NCBI GenBank assembly: GCA_043738425.1
Contig: JAYUGJ010000040.1
Span: forward strand, 21,250-85,249
Direction of reading: 5' to 3'
DNA from: PBB1 sp043738425
Lineage (GTDB): Bacteria; Pseudomonadota; Gammaproteobacteria; Burkholderiales; Burkholderiaceae_C
Length of the DNA: 64,000 bases
Below the pieces are notes generated by a model. The model did not search any database. It was not told the origin of the DNA and saw nothing but the letters and a program-made list of their open reading frames with translations. Position numbers and translations under genes: made by a program. Shown here in pieces: positions 45,045 to 53,201 of the stretch. Position 1 is the stretch's first letter. Each line of letters begins with the position of its first letter.

Positions 45045-46340
45045 TTACGACAGCAAGGCCTCGGCGGTGCGCAAGGTGGCGGTAATCGGTGGCCGCTCAC
45101 AGCGTGCTTCAATTTGTTCGGCGAGGTAGAGCGCGTCGCGCGCGACGCCTGAAAAACGGCCTGAGCCCCAGGTGTGCAGCCACGGCAAGCCCAAAAAATA
45201 TAGACCTGGCACCGCGGTCACGCCGCGCACATGGCCGGGCTGACCACGGCCATTGAATACTGGCGCGTCGAGCCAACTGAAGTCGGGCGAAAAGCCGATG
45301 CACCAAATGACCGAAGTGATGCCGGACTCGCGCAAGCTCAGCCGCGTGCGCTCGGCCTCGGGCTCCCACACCGGCTGGTACACCGACGCCGGTGGTGCGG
45401 TGATGTCGTGCTGGTTGATGTGTTTGTCAATCGCCGCGTTGATGCCGTTGTAAGTGCGGTCGGCATGGTCGAGGTTGCTGCGCAGGTCGGGGTTGAAGTG
45501 CAGGGTGTCGCCTTCCAGGCCGGTCAGCAGGCCATACAACTGCATGCCTTCTTTGGCGAACTGGCGCAGGTCGATGTCGCGCCCGCCGTCGCGCCCGGTC
45601 ACATAGTGGTTGGTGTTGTCGCGCACGCCTTCGCGCAGCGGGTGTTCGTTCACACCCAGCTCGTAGTAGCCCATCTCGGCCAACCAGGTCACCACATCTT
45701 TGCCGCGGTAAAAACGCGCACAACGCGGCGCATCTCCAGTCGCCAGCACCACCTCGCGGCCAGCCAGGTGCAGGTCTTCGGCAAGCTGCGCACCCGACTG
45801 GCCGTTGCCGACCACCAGCACTTTGCCGGCGGGCATGGCCTGCGGGTTGCGGTATTGCTCGGAGTGAATTTGCAGCACGCTGGTCGGCAGCCGCTCAGCC
45901 AGCCGCGGAATGATGGGCTGGTGGTAGCCACCCGACGCCACCACCAGTTGGTCGGCGGTGTAGCTGCGTTGCGAGGTGCTGATCTCGAAGCCGCCACCGG
46001 CGCGGCGACGCACCTGCTGCACCGTCACCCCGCTGTGTACCGGTGCGCCCACGTGCTGCTCGAAGCCTTCCAGGTAGTCGATTATTTCTTGCCGCTTCAT
46101 GAAGCCGTGGGGGTCACTGCCACGGTATTCCCAGCCCGGTAATTTGCACTGCCAGTTGGGGGTAACGAGGCAAAACGTATCCCACCGCTGCGTGCGCCAG
46201 GCATGCACCGGTGAGCGTTTTTCCAGCACCCGGTGGTCGATGCCGCGCTGCTTCAAGTAGTAGCTGATCGACAGCCCGGCCTGGCCGCCGCCAATGACGA
46301 TGACCTGGTGGTGTTCAGCGGCGGTAGTGGTGGTCGACAT
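45045..46340 (-). CDS. Flavin-dependent oxidoreductase, Nit1C type (MSMEG_0569 family)
   Basis: 431 residues. FAD site V-I-G-G-G-Q-A-G-L-S (14-23) and NAD(P) site V-V-G-N-G-Q-S-G-A-Q-L-A, with the W-R-T-Q-R-W-D-T-F-C-L-V-T-P-N-W region of flavin monooxygenases. G-R-P-like C-terminal W-L-H-T-W-G-S-G-R-F-S-G-V completes the family pattern. In Nit1C clusters this protein accompanies a nitrilase; the cluster is linked to growth on cyanide or nitriles as nitrogen source. Last gene of the cluster. Confidence 0.92.
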   Translation of the reverse strand: MSTTTTAAEHHQVIVIGGGQAGLSISYYLKQRGIDHRVLEKRSPVHAWRTQRWDTFCLVTPNWQCKLPGWEYRGSDPHGFMKRQEIIDYLEGFEQHVGAPVHSGVTVQQVRRRAGGGFEISTSQRSYTADQLVVASGGYHQPIIPRLAERLPTSVLQIHSEQYRNPQAMPAGKVLVVGNGQSGAQLAEDLHLAGREVVLATGDAPRCARFYRGKDVVTWLAEMGYYELGVNEHPLREGVRDNTNHYVTGRDGGRDIDLRQFAKEGMQLYGLLTGLEGDTLHFNPDLRSNLDHADRTYNGINAAIDKHINQHDITAPPASVYQPVWEPEAERTRLSLRESGITSVIWCIGFSPDFSWLDAPVFNGRGQPGHVRGVTAVPGLYFLGLPWLHTWGSGRFSGVARDALYLAEQIEARCERPPITATLRTAEALLS

Positions 46341-46563
46341 GGAACTTCCTTGGTGACTGGATGGTGCGGTGCGGCGCGGTGCGCGGCGCGGTGCGTGCTG
46401 TGGACGACGCTGCGGGTTGTGCGCTGTGGTGTTTGCTGGCGCGCGGGTGCGTGCGGGTGCCGCCGGGTGCCCTTGGGTGCGTGTGGGTGCGTGTCATTGC
46501 GTGTCATCGCGTGCGGCGACGGTGTCGGCGGTGTCGGTGGTGTCGGTGGTGTAGGGCTCGCCG
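46341..46563. repeat. Low-complexity G/T-rich spacer within Nit1C
   Basis: Runs of GGTGCGGTGCG, GGGTGCGTGTGGGTGCGTG and GGTGTCGGTGGTGTCGG units. I see no gene in it. Another expansion of simple repeats of the type seen in many genes here. Confidence 0.7.
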
Positions 46564-46851
46564 CTATTCGTCGAACGCCAGCACCCCGACTTGCGCATCG
46601 GGCTGGGTGGCGAAACGCGCTGCGGTGTGTTCAATCTGCGCCAACTGATCGAGCGCCTGCGAACACGCGTAGCCGAACTTCAGCCGCACACGTTCCGACG
46701 CGATGTTCAGCGCCTCGCGCACCTGCGACATGAACCACGGCAGCGGGTAGCTGGTGCCGGGTTGAAAGTAGTCCTTGATGACCAGCGACGGCGAATAGCA
46801 GCGCGCTTCGCTGCCATCGGGCCAACGCAGATGGAAATGCATGGCAGGCAT
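46564..46851 (-). CDS. Nitrogen-starvation small protein, MSMEG_0570 family
   Basis: 95 residues from the ATG at 46851 with GGAG about 7 bases upstream (another ATG is three codons later). M-H-F-H-L-R-W-P-D-G-S, C-Y-S-P-S-L-V-I-K-D-Y-F and F-G-Y-A-C-S-Q-A match the small Nit1C protein. Molecular function is unknown; always found with the other cluster genes. Confidence 0.9.
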   Translation of the reverse strand: MPAMHFHLRWPDGSEARCYSPSLVIKDYFQPGTSYPLPWFMSQVREALNIASERVRLKFGYACSQALDQLAQIEHTAARFATQPDAQVGVLAFDE

Positions 46852-46922
46852 GGCGGTACTCCGGTTCGATTGGGGTCAGGTTTTTAGATGGGCCAGCTGC
46901 ATTGGTTCAGGCAGGGCGTGTT

Positions 46923-48191
46923 CTACACATGCATCGATTCGGCGGCGCGTGTCAACGCGATGCGGGCGCGGTACAGCGCCACGTGGCGCGCCGCACTCGT
47001 CGACCAGCTGTAGCGCAGGCACACCGCAGGCGTTTGGCGGGCCAAGGCAGCGGCGCGCTCGGGTGCGAGCGCGCGGCGCATCGCACCGGCTATCGACGCC
47101 GCATCGTGCGGATCGGCCCAGCTGCAGTCGGCGCTGGTCAGGTGTTCGGTGAACGGCGCAATCGCCGACACCACAGCCGGCGTGCCACAGGCCAACGCCT
47201 CGAGCACCACCAGCCCGAAGCCTTCGCGCAGCGACGGCATCACCAGCACATCGGCCGCGCGGTACAGCGCCGGCATGTCGGCATCAGCCACCACACCGGC
47301 GATCACGATGGGCTGACCCGCGCCGACCGCCAGCCCACTGGCGGCCAGCTTCGCGTGAAACGTCGCCGCATACGCATCGTGGTTCAGCAGGCTGCAGCCG
47401 CCGGCGATCACCCACTGCGCAGCGGGAAACGCCGCGCGCAACGCGATGAACGCATCGAGCAGGCGCAGCGTGTTTTTACGTTCCTCGATGCCACCGACCG
47501 ACAAGAACACTGGTGCACCGTGCTGCATGCCGCGGTGCAAACCGTAGCGGCGCGCGACGTCGGCATCAGCGGCGTGCACCGACCGTGTGTAGCGCAGGCA
47601 ATCGACCCCGTTGGGCACCCGCGCCGCGTCGATACCGTGCGCCTCAGCCAGCACACCGCACCACAGCTGGCTGACGCACAGCACCTGCTGGGCGGCCTCG
47701 AAACCGCGCCGCTGCCAGGCCATCAATTGCGCCTCCGGGTATTCGTCGAGGTGGTGCACGGTGCGGGTGAAGCCGCTGATCGCGCCGCGTTCTTGCATGG
47801 TGGCCAATGCGTTCGCACCGATCGGGTCGTGCGCATGCAGCACGTCGAAACGGCGGGAGCGCAGCAGCACATCGAGGTGCTGCTCGTAAGCCGCGATGCG
47901 CGCAGCGACTCGGCCGACGGTGCCAGGCGGCGTACCTGCTTTTGCCAGTGGCAGTTGCAGTGGCAGTGGAAGTGACGGTGACAGTGACGACCGTGCCAGC
48001 GGCGGCACCGTCACCAGTTGCAACTCGCAGCGCACGCTGCGAAACATGGATTCGCCGGTCAGCGCAGGTGCCAGCACCGTCACCTGGTGGCCCGCGTCGT
48101 GCAGCGCATCGGCCAACTCCAGCGTGTGCACCACGCCGCCGCGCGGGTACACCGAGTGGGTCAACAACGCGATGCGCAACGGGTCACGCAT
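46923..48191 (-). CDS. Glycosyltransferase, Nit1C type (MSMEG_0565 family)
   Basis: 422 residues, GT4-like. N-terminal domain with H-S-V-Y-P-R-G-G-V-V-H-T-L-E-L-A, D-V-L-H-A-H-D, and C-terminal donor site with P-N-G-V-D, R-K-N-T-L-R-L-L-D-A-F, M-P-S-L-R-E-G-F-G-L-V-V-L-E-A and A-C-G-T-P. A repeat-coded Pro-Leu/Ser-Leu run (about 47935-47990) interrupts the N-terminal domain. Its start overlaps the preceding gene by 8 bp. Acceptor unknown. Confidence 0.92.
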   Translation of the reverse strand: MRDPLRIALLTHSVYPRGGVVHTLELADALHDAGHQVTVLAPALTGESMFRSVRCELQLVTVPPLARSSLSPSLPLPLQLPLAKAGTPPGTVGRVAARIAAYEQHLDVLLRSRRFDVLHAHDPIGANALATMQERGAISGFTRTVHHLDEYPEAQLMAWQRRGFEAAQQVLCVSQLWCGVLAEAHGIDAARVPNGVDCLRYTRSVHAADADVARRYGLHRGMQHGAPVFLSVGGIEERKNTLRLLDAFIALRAAFPAAQWVIAGGCSLLNHDAYAATFHAKLAASGLAVGAGQPIVIAGVVADADMPALYRAADVLVMPSLREGFGLVVLEALACGTPAVVSAIAPFTEHLTSADCSWADPHDAASIAGAMRRALAPERAAALARQTPAVCLRYSWSTSAARHVALYRARIALTRAAESMHV

Positions 48192-49293
48192 GGCTTACCT
48201 GTTCACCCGACTGCGCCGCGGCCACCTGCCCAGCGGGCGGCAACACCAGCGTGCCCTGCGACACATCCCACAGCAACGCGGTGGTCTCGCCGCGGCGCAA
48301 CACCACCTGCGCAGCGGCGGTCACTTCGCCGACCACCGCACAGGCAATGCCACGCCCGGCGAAGCGCTGCAGCACCGCATCGACCTGGTCGCAGCGCACG
48401 CTGAGTACGAAGCCGTAACTTGGAAACGCCTGCAGCCAGCGCAGCCGAGCCGGGTCTTGGCTGCCTGATGCATCGGCTGCAAATTCGGGGTGAGGTATGG
48501 CGTCGATATCGATCACCGCGCCGACCTGTGAGCACTGCAGCAGCATCAGCGCGGTACCTATCGCGCCGGCCATGCTGATGTCTTTGGCGGCCGTGCACAG
48601 GCCGTTTTCTGCAAGCTGCGGCAGCAGCTCCAGGTCGTCACGCAGCCGCTCGGCCGGGGCCCGCGTCGATGCGTTCCAGTACGCATGCGGTTCTTCATAG
48701 GCACCGCGCAAATCGATGGCCATGACCAGCCGATCACCGGCGCGCGCGTCGAAGCTGGTGAGCAGCGTGCGGGCCCGCCCGACGATGGCCACCGCGAGCT
48801 GGCTGCGGTCGCTGCAGCTGTTGGTATGGCCACCGACGATGGGCACGCGGTAGCGCGTCGACGCGGCCACCATGCCATCGAGCAGCGGCTGGGCGGCGTC
48901 GACGCCTGCGCTCCACAGCGCGTCGACCACCGCCAGCGGCCGGCCACCCATCGCATAGATGTCGCTCACATTGACCATCACGCCGCAGTAGCCAGCAAAC
49001 CACGGCATCTGGGCCACGAAGTCGTCGACGAAACCTTCAATCGCGAACAGCAGGTATCCGTCGCCATCGGCTATCGCGGCGCAGTCGTCGCCGATGGCCA
49101 CCGGCGCGGCACCCGGTCGCTGCGTGGGCGACGCGAGGTGATGTGCGTGCCCGTCGAAAGCAGCGCGGGACAAGCTGCCCACGACGGCTGCGATGTCGCG
49201 CTTGTGGGCCAACCCGCGGGAGTGCAACAGCGCGGCCGCGATGGCGCTCAACGCCTGCTGTGCCGTTGCCGCTGCGTCGGGCAGGCCCGTCAT
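48184..49293 (-). CDS. AIR-synthase-like protein, Nit1C type (Sll0787 family)
   Basis: 369 residues from the ATG at 49293, overlapping the GNAT gene as ATGA. The open frame runs 132 codons further up, only because the repeats in the GNAT gene keep all frames open. G-D-D-C-A-A-I, M-V-N-V-S-D-I-Y-A-M-G-G and V-G-G-H-T-N are the PurM/SelD/ThiL-fold ATP-binding signatures. A Nit1C member of unknown reaction; a phosphorylation or ATP-dependent amidine-type step is plausible from the fold. Confidence 0.92.
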   Translation of the reverse strand: MTGLPDAAATAQQALSAIAAALLHSRGLAHKRDIAAVVGSLSRAAFDGHAHHLASPTQRPGAAPVAIGDDCAAIADGDGYLLFAIEGFVDDFVAQMPWFAGYCGVMVNVSDIYAMGGRPLAVVDALWSAGVDAAQPLLDGMVAASTRYRVPIVGGHTNSCSDRSQLAVAIVGRARTLLTSFDARAGDRLVMAIDLRGAYEEPHAYWNASTRAPAERLRDDLELLPQLAENGLCTAAKDISMAGAIGTALMLLQCSQVGAVIDIDAIPHPEFAADASGSQDPARLRWLQAFPSYGFVLSVRCDQVDAVLQRFAGRGIACAVVGEVTAAAQVVLRRGETTALLWDVSQGTLVLPPAGQVAAAQSGEQVSHA

Positions 49294-50039
49294 GCCGCGC
49301 TCCGGGTCGGCGTGGCGGTCGATGGTTGTAGTTGCAGTTGTGGATACGGATGCAGCTGTGTCGGCGTTTGCGTTTGCGGATGCGGATGCGGATGCGGATG
49401 CGTTTGCGTTTGCGTTTGCGTCGAAAACCCCCACTGCGGGTCGTGGCACGGTGGGTACTGCGCCAAGTCGGCTTGCATCAACGCATGCGGCCGGCCGTGC
49501 AGGGTTTCTTCTCGCAGCACCTGCCAGTGCAGCCGCTTGAACAGTGCGACGTTCTGGCCTTGCACATGCGCCAGAAAAGTCTGCGCACCCAGGGCGTGGG
49601 CGCTCGACACCGCGAGACGAATCAGCGTCGCACCGAGCCGACCCTGATGGCGAAACGCCGCGTGCACAGCCAGCCGCGAGCCCCACCACACTTGCGCGGC
49701 ATCGGCCCGGGCATCGGCGTGTGCGTCGGCCCGCGCGTTGGGGTGTGCATCAGCGCGTGCATCAGCGCGTGCATCGGCATGCCGGCCGACATGAATACGT
49801 ACCGTACCGACCACCTGTGCGGGCAGCCCACCGACCTGCGACACCGCCACCAGCGGCTGTGCGTAGGCGTCGATCGCATCGGTGTCATCGCCGACAAAAA
49901 CGCCCTGCTCGATGCAAAAAACAGCGCGCCGCAAGCGCCGTGCTTCTTCGCGCTCCCACGCGCTGTCGGCCCATTTGATGCGGTAGTCACACGGCACAAA
50001 GGCCGGCGTCAGTTCACACACATGGTCCAGGCTCAGCAT
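49290..50039 (-). CDS. GNAT N-acetyltransferase, Nit1C type (MSMEG_0567/Sll0786 family)
   Basis: 249 residues. R-R-A-V-F-C-I-E-Q-G-V-F, G-T-V-R-I-H and H-Q-G-R-L-G-A-T-L-I-R-L-A (acetyl-CoA loop) are GNAT features. Two repeat-coded parts are odd: an insertion rich in Ala-Asp-Ala-Arg/His (about 49693-49785) between strands 3 and 4 of the fold, and a C-terminal tail of alternating Thr-Gln, His-Pro (about 49335-49440). The core without them has the usual length of the family. The stop overlaps the AIR-synthase-like gene by 4 bp. Confidence 0.9.
   Translation of the reverse strand: MLSLDHVCELTPAFVPCDYRIKWADSAWEREEARRLRRAVFCIEQGVFVGDDTDAIDAYAQPLVAVSQVGGLPAQVVGTVRIHVGRHADARADARADAHPNARADAHADARADAAQVWWGSRLAVHAAFRHQGRLGATLIRLAVSSAHALGAQTFLAHVQGQNVALFKRLHWQVLREETLHGRPHALMQADLAQYPPCHDPQWGFSTQTQTQTHPHPHPHPQTQTPTQLHPYPQLQLQPSTATPTRSAA
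49335..49440. repeat. Period-6 array (GCGTTT/GCGGAT) in the GNAT 3' end
   Basis: Three GCGTTT-like, four GCGGAT and three GCGTTT copies at about 49370-49425, flanked by degenerate TGCAGTTG units, code the Thr-Gln and His-Pro tail on the minus strand. Confidence 0.85.
49693..49785. repeat. 12-bp GCATCAGCGCGT array in GNAT gene
   Basis: Two exact and several partial copies of a 12-bp unit code an Ala-Asp-Ala-Arg-rich insertion in the acetyltransferase fold. Confidence 0.8.
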
Positions 50040-50127
50040 GCGATGCAGTCGGTGGTGTGTGCGGTCGGCGTGCTGCGCGTGCCGTCACCGCCCAGCGCTT
50101 CAGGCGTAGCCCGTGCGCTGCCTGCCA

Positions 50128-51282
50128 TCATGCCGCGCCCCGCGCATCGGCCGCGGTTTCGTACACCGACAGCGACGAGCACGCGCCGCATTTGCCGCAA
50201 CCTGCTTTGATGTCTGCCGAACGCAGCCCGGCGGCGGCCACCATGGTGCCCAAGCGCGCCAGTAACGACTGCATGAATGCAGCGCTGGGCGGCGGATGGT
50301 CTTCCAGCGGCGTGCCGCTGATCGGTACGAACGGCACCACAAACGGGTACACGCCCAACGCCAACAGCTGGTGCGACATCGACAGGATCGCGGCCTCGGT
50401 GTCGCCCAACCCGGCCAAGATGTAGGTGCTGACCTGACCGCGACCAAACACCTCGACCGACGCCTCGAACGCTTGCAGGTAGCGCGCTATCGGCACACTG
50501 GCTTTGCCCGGCATGATGCGTGCGCGCACCGCCGGCGTGACCGCTTCGAGGTGCATGCCCAGCGTGTCGACACCCGCATCTTGCATGCGTTGAAACCAGA
50601 CATCGTTGTCGGGCGGCTCGCACTGCGCTTGCAGCGGCAAGTCAACCGCGGCTTTGATGGCACGTGCGCTGTCGCACAGCACGGCCGCGCCGCGGTCGGT
50701 GGCGTTCGGCGTGCCGGTGGTCATGACCATGTGCTTCACGCCATCCAGGCGCACCGCGGCCGCGGCCACTTCGGCCAGCTGTGCCGGCGTTTTGTGCGCC
50801 ACCGTGCGGCCCGCGGCGAGCGACTGGCCTATCGCGCAAAACTGACAGGTCTTGGTGCGGCTGGCGTAGCGAATGCAGTTTTGCAGCACCGTGGTCGCCA
50901 ACACATCCGCGCCGTGCAGCGTCGCGATGTGTGAATACGGCGTGCCATCGGCAGTGGTCAATTCATAAAAGCGCGGCGACTTAGGAAATTCAATGCGACC
51001 GATCGGAATCGTGCCGCGCAGCAACACGCTGCGGCCATCGGCATCGGGTGCGGCCGCGACGAACGGTGAGCGCCACGCGCTGGCGGTGTGCACCGGCACC
51101 ATGATGGTGTGGCCTTCGACCGTGATGGCTTTGTGGTCCGACGGGCCCGCGCCGCCTTTGCGGCTGGCCACCCCGCCGTGCGCAGCGGTCGGGTCCGCCA
51201 GCCGCAGGCCGACCGATTGCAACTCGGTCAGCAGCTGCCGGGCGGCCTGCGCTGGCAACGGTTCGCCCGGCATCCGGCTCAT
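50128..51282 (-). CDS. Radical SAM protein, Nit1C type (MSMEG_0568 family)
   Basis: 384 residues. The Cys ligands are probably Cys136, Cys146 and Cys149 (N-C-I-R-Y-A-S-R-T-K-T-C-Q-F-C), a C-x9-C-x2-C spacing unlike the usual C-x3-C-x2-C. The GGE-like and beta-barrel motifs follow (M-T-T-G-T-P-N-A-T-D, Q-C-E-P-P, G-M-H-L-E). A second Cys group C-G-K-C-G-A-C lies near the C-terminus and may bind an auxiliary cluster. Overlaps the nitrilase stop as ATGA. Confidence 0.92.
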   Translation of the reverse strand: MSRMPGEPLPAQAARQLLTELQSVGLRLADPTAAHGGVASRKGGAGPSDHKAITVEGHTIMVPVHTASAWRSPFVAAAPDADGRSVLLRGTIPIGRIEFPKSPRFYELTTADGTPYSHIATLHGADVLATTVLQNCIRYASRTKTCQFCAIGQSLAAGRTVAHKTPAQLAEVAAAAVRLDGVKHMVMTTGTPNATDRGAAVLCDSARAIKAAVDLPLQAQCEPPDNDVWFQRMQDAGVDTLGMHLEAVTPAVRARIMPGKASVPIARYLQAFEASVEVFGRGQVSTYILAGLGDTEAAILSMSHQLLALGVYPFVVPFVPISGTPLEDHPPPSAAFMQSLLARLGTMVAAAGLRSADIKAGCGKCGACSSLSVYETAADARGAA

Positions 51283-52367
51283 GGCGCGGCCTCGGTGTGG
51301 TCGCGGTTCAGTGGCAACCCGGATGCCGCCGCAGGCTGGGCCACCCTTGACACCACCGGCGTCGGCTGCACCGCCATGGCGGCGGCGTCGACCGGCACCG
51401 CGCCCGCCGCACGGCTGCCGTGGTCGGCGTGGTTGCCGTAACTATTCATCGGCCGCATGGCGGCCAGCGGCTGGTCGTTGATCAGCAAGCTCAGCAACTC
51501 AGGCCGGGCGTAGTGGCCGACCGAATCCATCATGCGTTTGCGCTTGGTGATCAAGCCCATGTCAAGGTCCGCGATCACCATGCCTTCGCCTTCACGCAAC
51601 GGCGGTGCCAGGTGCACCCCTTCGGGCGACACGATGGCGGTGTGGCAGCCGCCACGCAGCGCTTTTTGCAACGCGACATCTGGCGTGACCGCGGTGATTT
51701 GCGCATCGGTCAACCAGCCGGTGGCGTTGATGACAAAGCAGCCGGCTTCGAGCGCGTGGTGGCGAATCGTCGCGTCGATCTGGTCGGCAAAAATCGGCCC
51801 GACCAACGAGCCCGGAAACTGCGCGCAGTGAATCTCCTCGTGCTGCGCCATCAATGCATAACGCGCCAGCGGGTTGTAGTGCTCCCAGCAAGCCAGCGCG
51901 CCGATGCGGCCGATGGGCGTGGCGATCACCTGCAGGCCCGACGCATCGCCCTGGCCCCAAATCATCCGCTCATGAAAGGTCGGCGTGAGCTTGCGGCGCT
52001 TCAAGCGCAACGCGCCTGTGCCATCAAAAATGAGTTGCGTGTTGTACAGACTGCCGTGGTCACGCTCGTTGACGCCGAGCACCACGACGATGCCGTGGGC
52101 CCGCGCCCGCGCGGCCACCGCCTCGGTCACCGGGCCGGGCACGACGACTGCGCCTTCGTACAAACGCAGGTGGTCCGCGCCCGAAGCCACCGGCGGCCGC
52201 ACAAACGAAAAGTACGGGTAATACGGCACACAGGTTTCCGGGAACACGACGATGTGCGCGCCCTGCCGGGCGGCATCGTCGACCGCACTGCAGACCTTGT
52301 CGAGCGTGCCGTGGGCCGACTCGAAGTCGGGGCTGAGTTGCACCGCCGCCGCACGCACGACCTGCAT
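51279..52367 (-). CDS. Nitrilase, Nit1C type (Nit6803 family)
   Basis: 362 residues from the ATG at 52367; a GTG at 52379 would add four. The catalytic triad is Glu44 (F-P-E-T), Lys126 (R-R-K-L-T-P-T-F-H-E-R) and Cys160 (L-A-C-W-E-H-Y-N-P). This family converts nitriles, and in Nit1C is linked to cyanide assimilation, giving acid and ammonia. The C-terminal 50 residues are a variable, Ala/Pro-rich tail. Nitrogen released here would join that from amidase and formamidase. Confidence 0.95.
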   Translation of the reverse strand: MQVVRAAAVQLSPDFESAHGTLDKVCSAVDDAARQGAHIVVFPETCVPYYPYFSFVRPPVASGADHLRLYEGAVVVPGPVTEAVAARARAHGIVVVLGVNERDHGSLYNTQLIFDGTGALRLKRRKLTPTFHERMIWGQGDASGLQVIATPIGRIGALACWEHYNPLARYALMAQHEEIHCAQFPGSLVGPIFADQIDATIRHHALEAGCFVINATGWLTDAQITAVTPDVALQKALRGGCHTAIVSPEGVHLAPPLREGEGMVIADLDMGLITKRKRMMDSVGHYARPELLSLLINDQPLAAMRPMNSYGNHADHGSRAAGAVPVDAAAMAVQPTPVVSRVAQPAAASGLPLNRDHTEAAP

Positions 52368-52470
52368 CGGCGCAGTCACCGCGCCGCGCTCAGGGTGAGG
52401 TGTTCATGGCGACTCGGCCAAATTTTTTGCTGCGGCAGTGCGCCGCAGCAGCTCACCCATGCGCGGGCCA

Positions 52471-52953
52471 TCACAGCGTCCAGGTGTCCAAGATGAACGC
52501 ATTCGCCTTGCGGTGCAACAAGATGATGTCGAGCACATCGAGCGGGTTGATTGGCCGTATGCCTTCGATCAGCGCGCCCTCGCCATGACCGTACAGCGCT
52601 TGCAGCGCGAAGCGGCAGGCATACACCTTGCCGCCTTCGGCCATGAACTTGGTCAGCGTGTTGTTGAAGTTCTGGTGACCCGGGAAAGCCTCGTCGCCCA
52701 GCTTCGGAAAACCGCGTTGCACGCCCAGCGTGACGCCCGGCCCGTACAACAGGATCGAGGTCTCGAAGCCTTTGCGTTGCAGCCGGGTGGCTTGCAGCAT
52801 GTTGACGAAACCAATCGAGCCTTCGAACGCTACGGTGTGAAAAGTAACCAGCGCTTTTTCACCCGGATCGGCCTTCACGTCCTCGAAAACTTTCTCTTCG
52901 TAATCGACAAAAAAATCGCCTTTGATATTGGCAGGGCGCGTGACTTTGGGCAT
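52471..52953 (-). CDS. Nitrogen-starvation protein, MSMEG_0572/Sll0783 family
   Basis: 160 residues from the ATG at 52953, with GGAG 8 bases upstream; the frame continues further up without a fitting start. T-F-H-T-V-A-F-E-G-S-I-G-F-V-N-M-L-Q-A-T-R-L and L-Y-G-P-G-V-T-L-G-V-Q-R-G-F-P are the conserved blocks. In the cyanobacterium Synechocystis sll0783 is strongly induced by nitrogen starvation. First gene of the Nit1C run, so its upstream region should hold the operon promoter. Confidence 0.92.
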   Translation of the reverse strand: MPKVTRPANIKGDFFVDYEEKVFEDVKADPGEKALVTFHTVAFEGSIGFVNMLQATRLQRKGFETSILLYGPGVTLGVQRGFPKLGDEAFPGHQNFNNTLTKFMAEGGKVYACRFALQALYGHGEGALIEGIRPINPLDVLDIILLHRKANAFILDTWTL

Positions 52954-53201
52954 GTGTTTTCTCCGCAAGTGGAATGCCGCGCACCGGTTGCGCAGCGTTG
53001 ATGCATTGCATCGTTTGTGCCAAGCGCCAGGCGGTGCGGTGCGGTGCGGTTCCTCCGCAGTGCATGCGCACGGTTGCGCGCTGGCCCAGGCGTGCCGAGC
53101 GCGCTGCCGCGCGCCGCGCTGAATTGCACTGATTTGCGCTGAGCGCCCAGCCCAGGTTGCGCCCGCACACCGCACCAAGCCGGAGCCGATGCCTGCGATC
53201 A

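Noticed and set aside
49294..49689. 132-codon N-terminal extension of the AIR-synthase-like protein
   Set aside because: It lies inside the GNAT gene and is open only because of the period-6 repeats; the ATG at 49293 gives the normal family length and an ATGA overlap.
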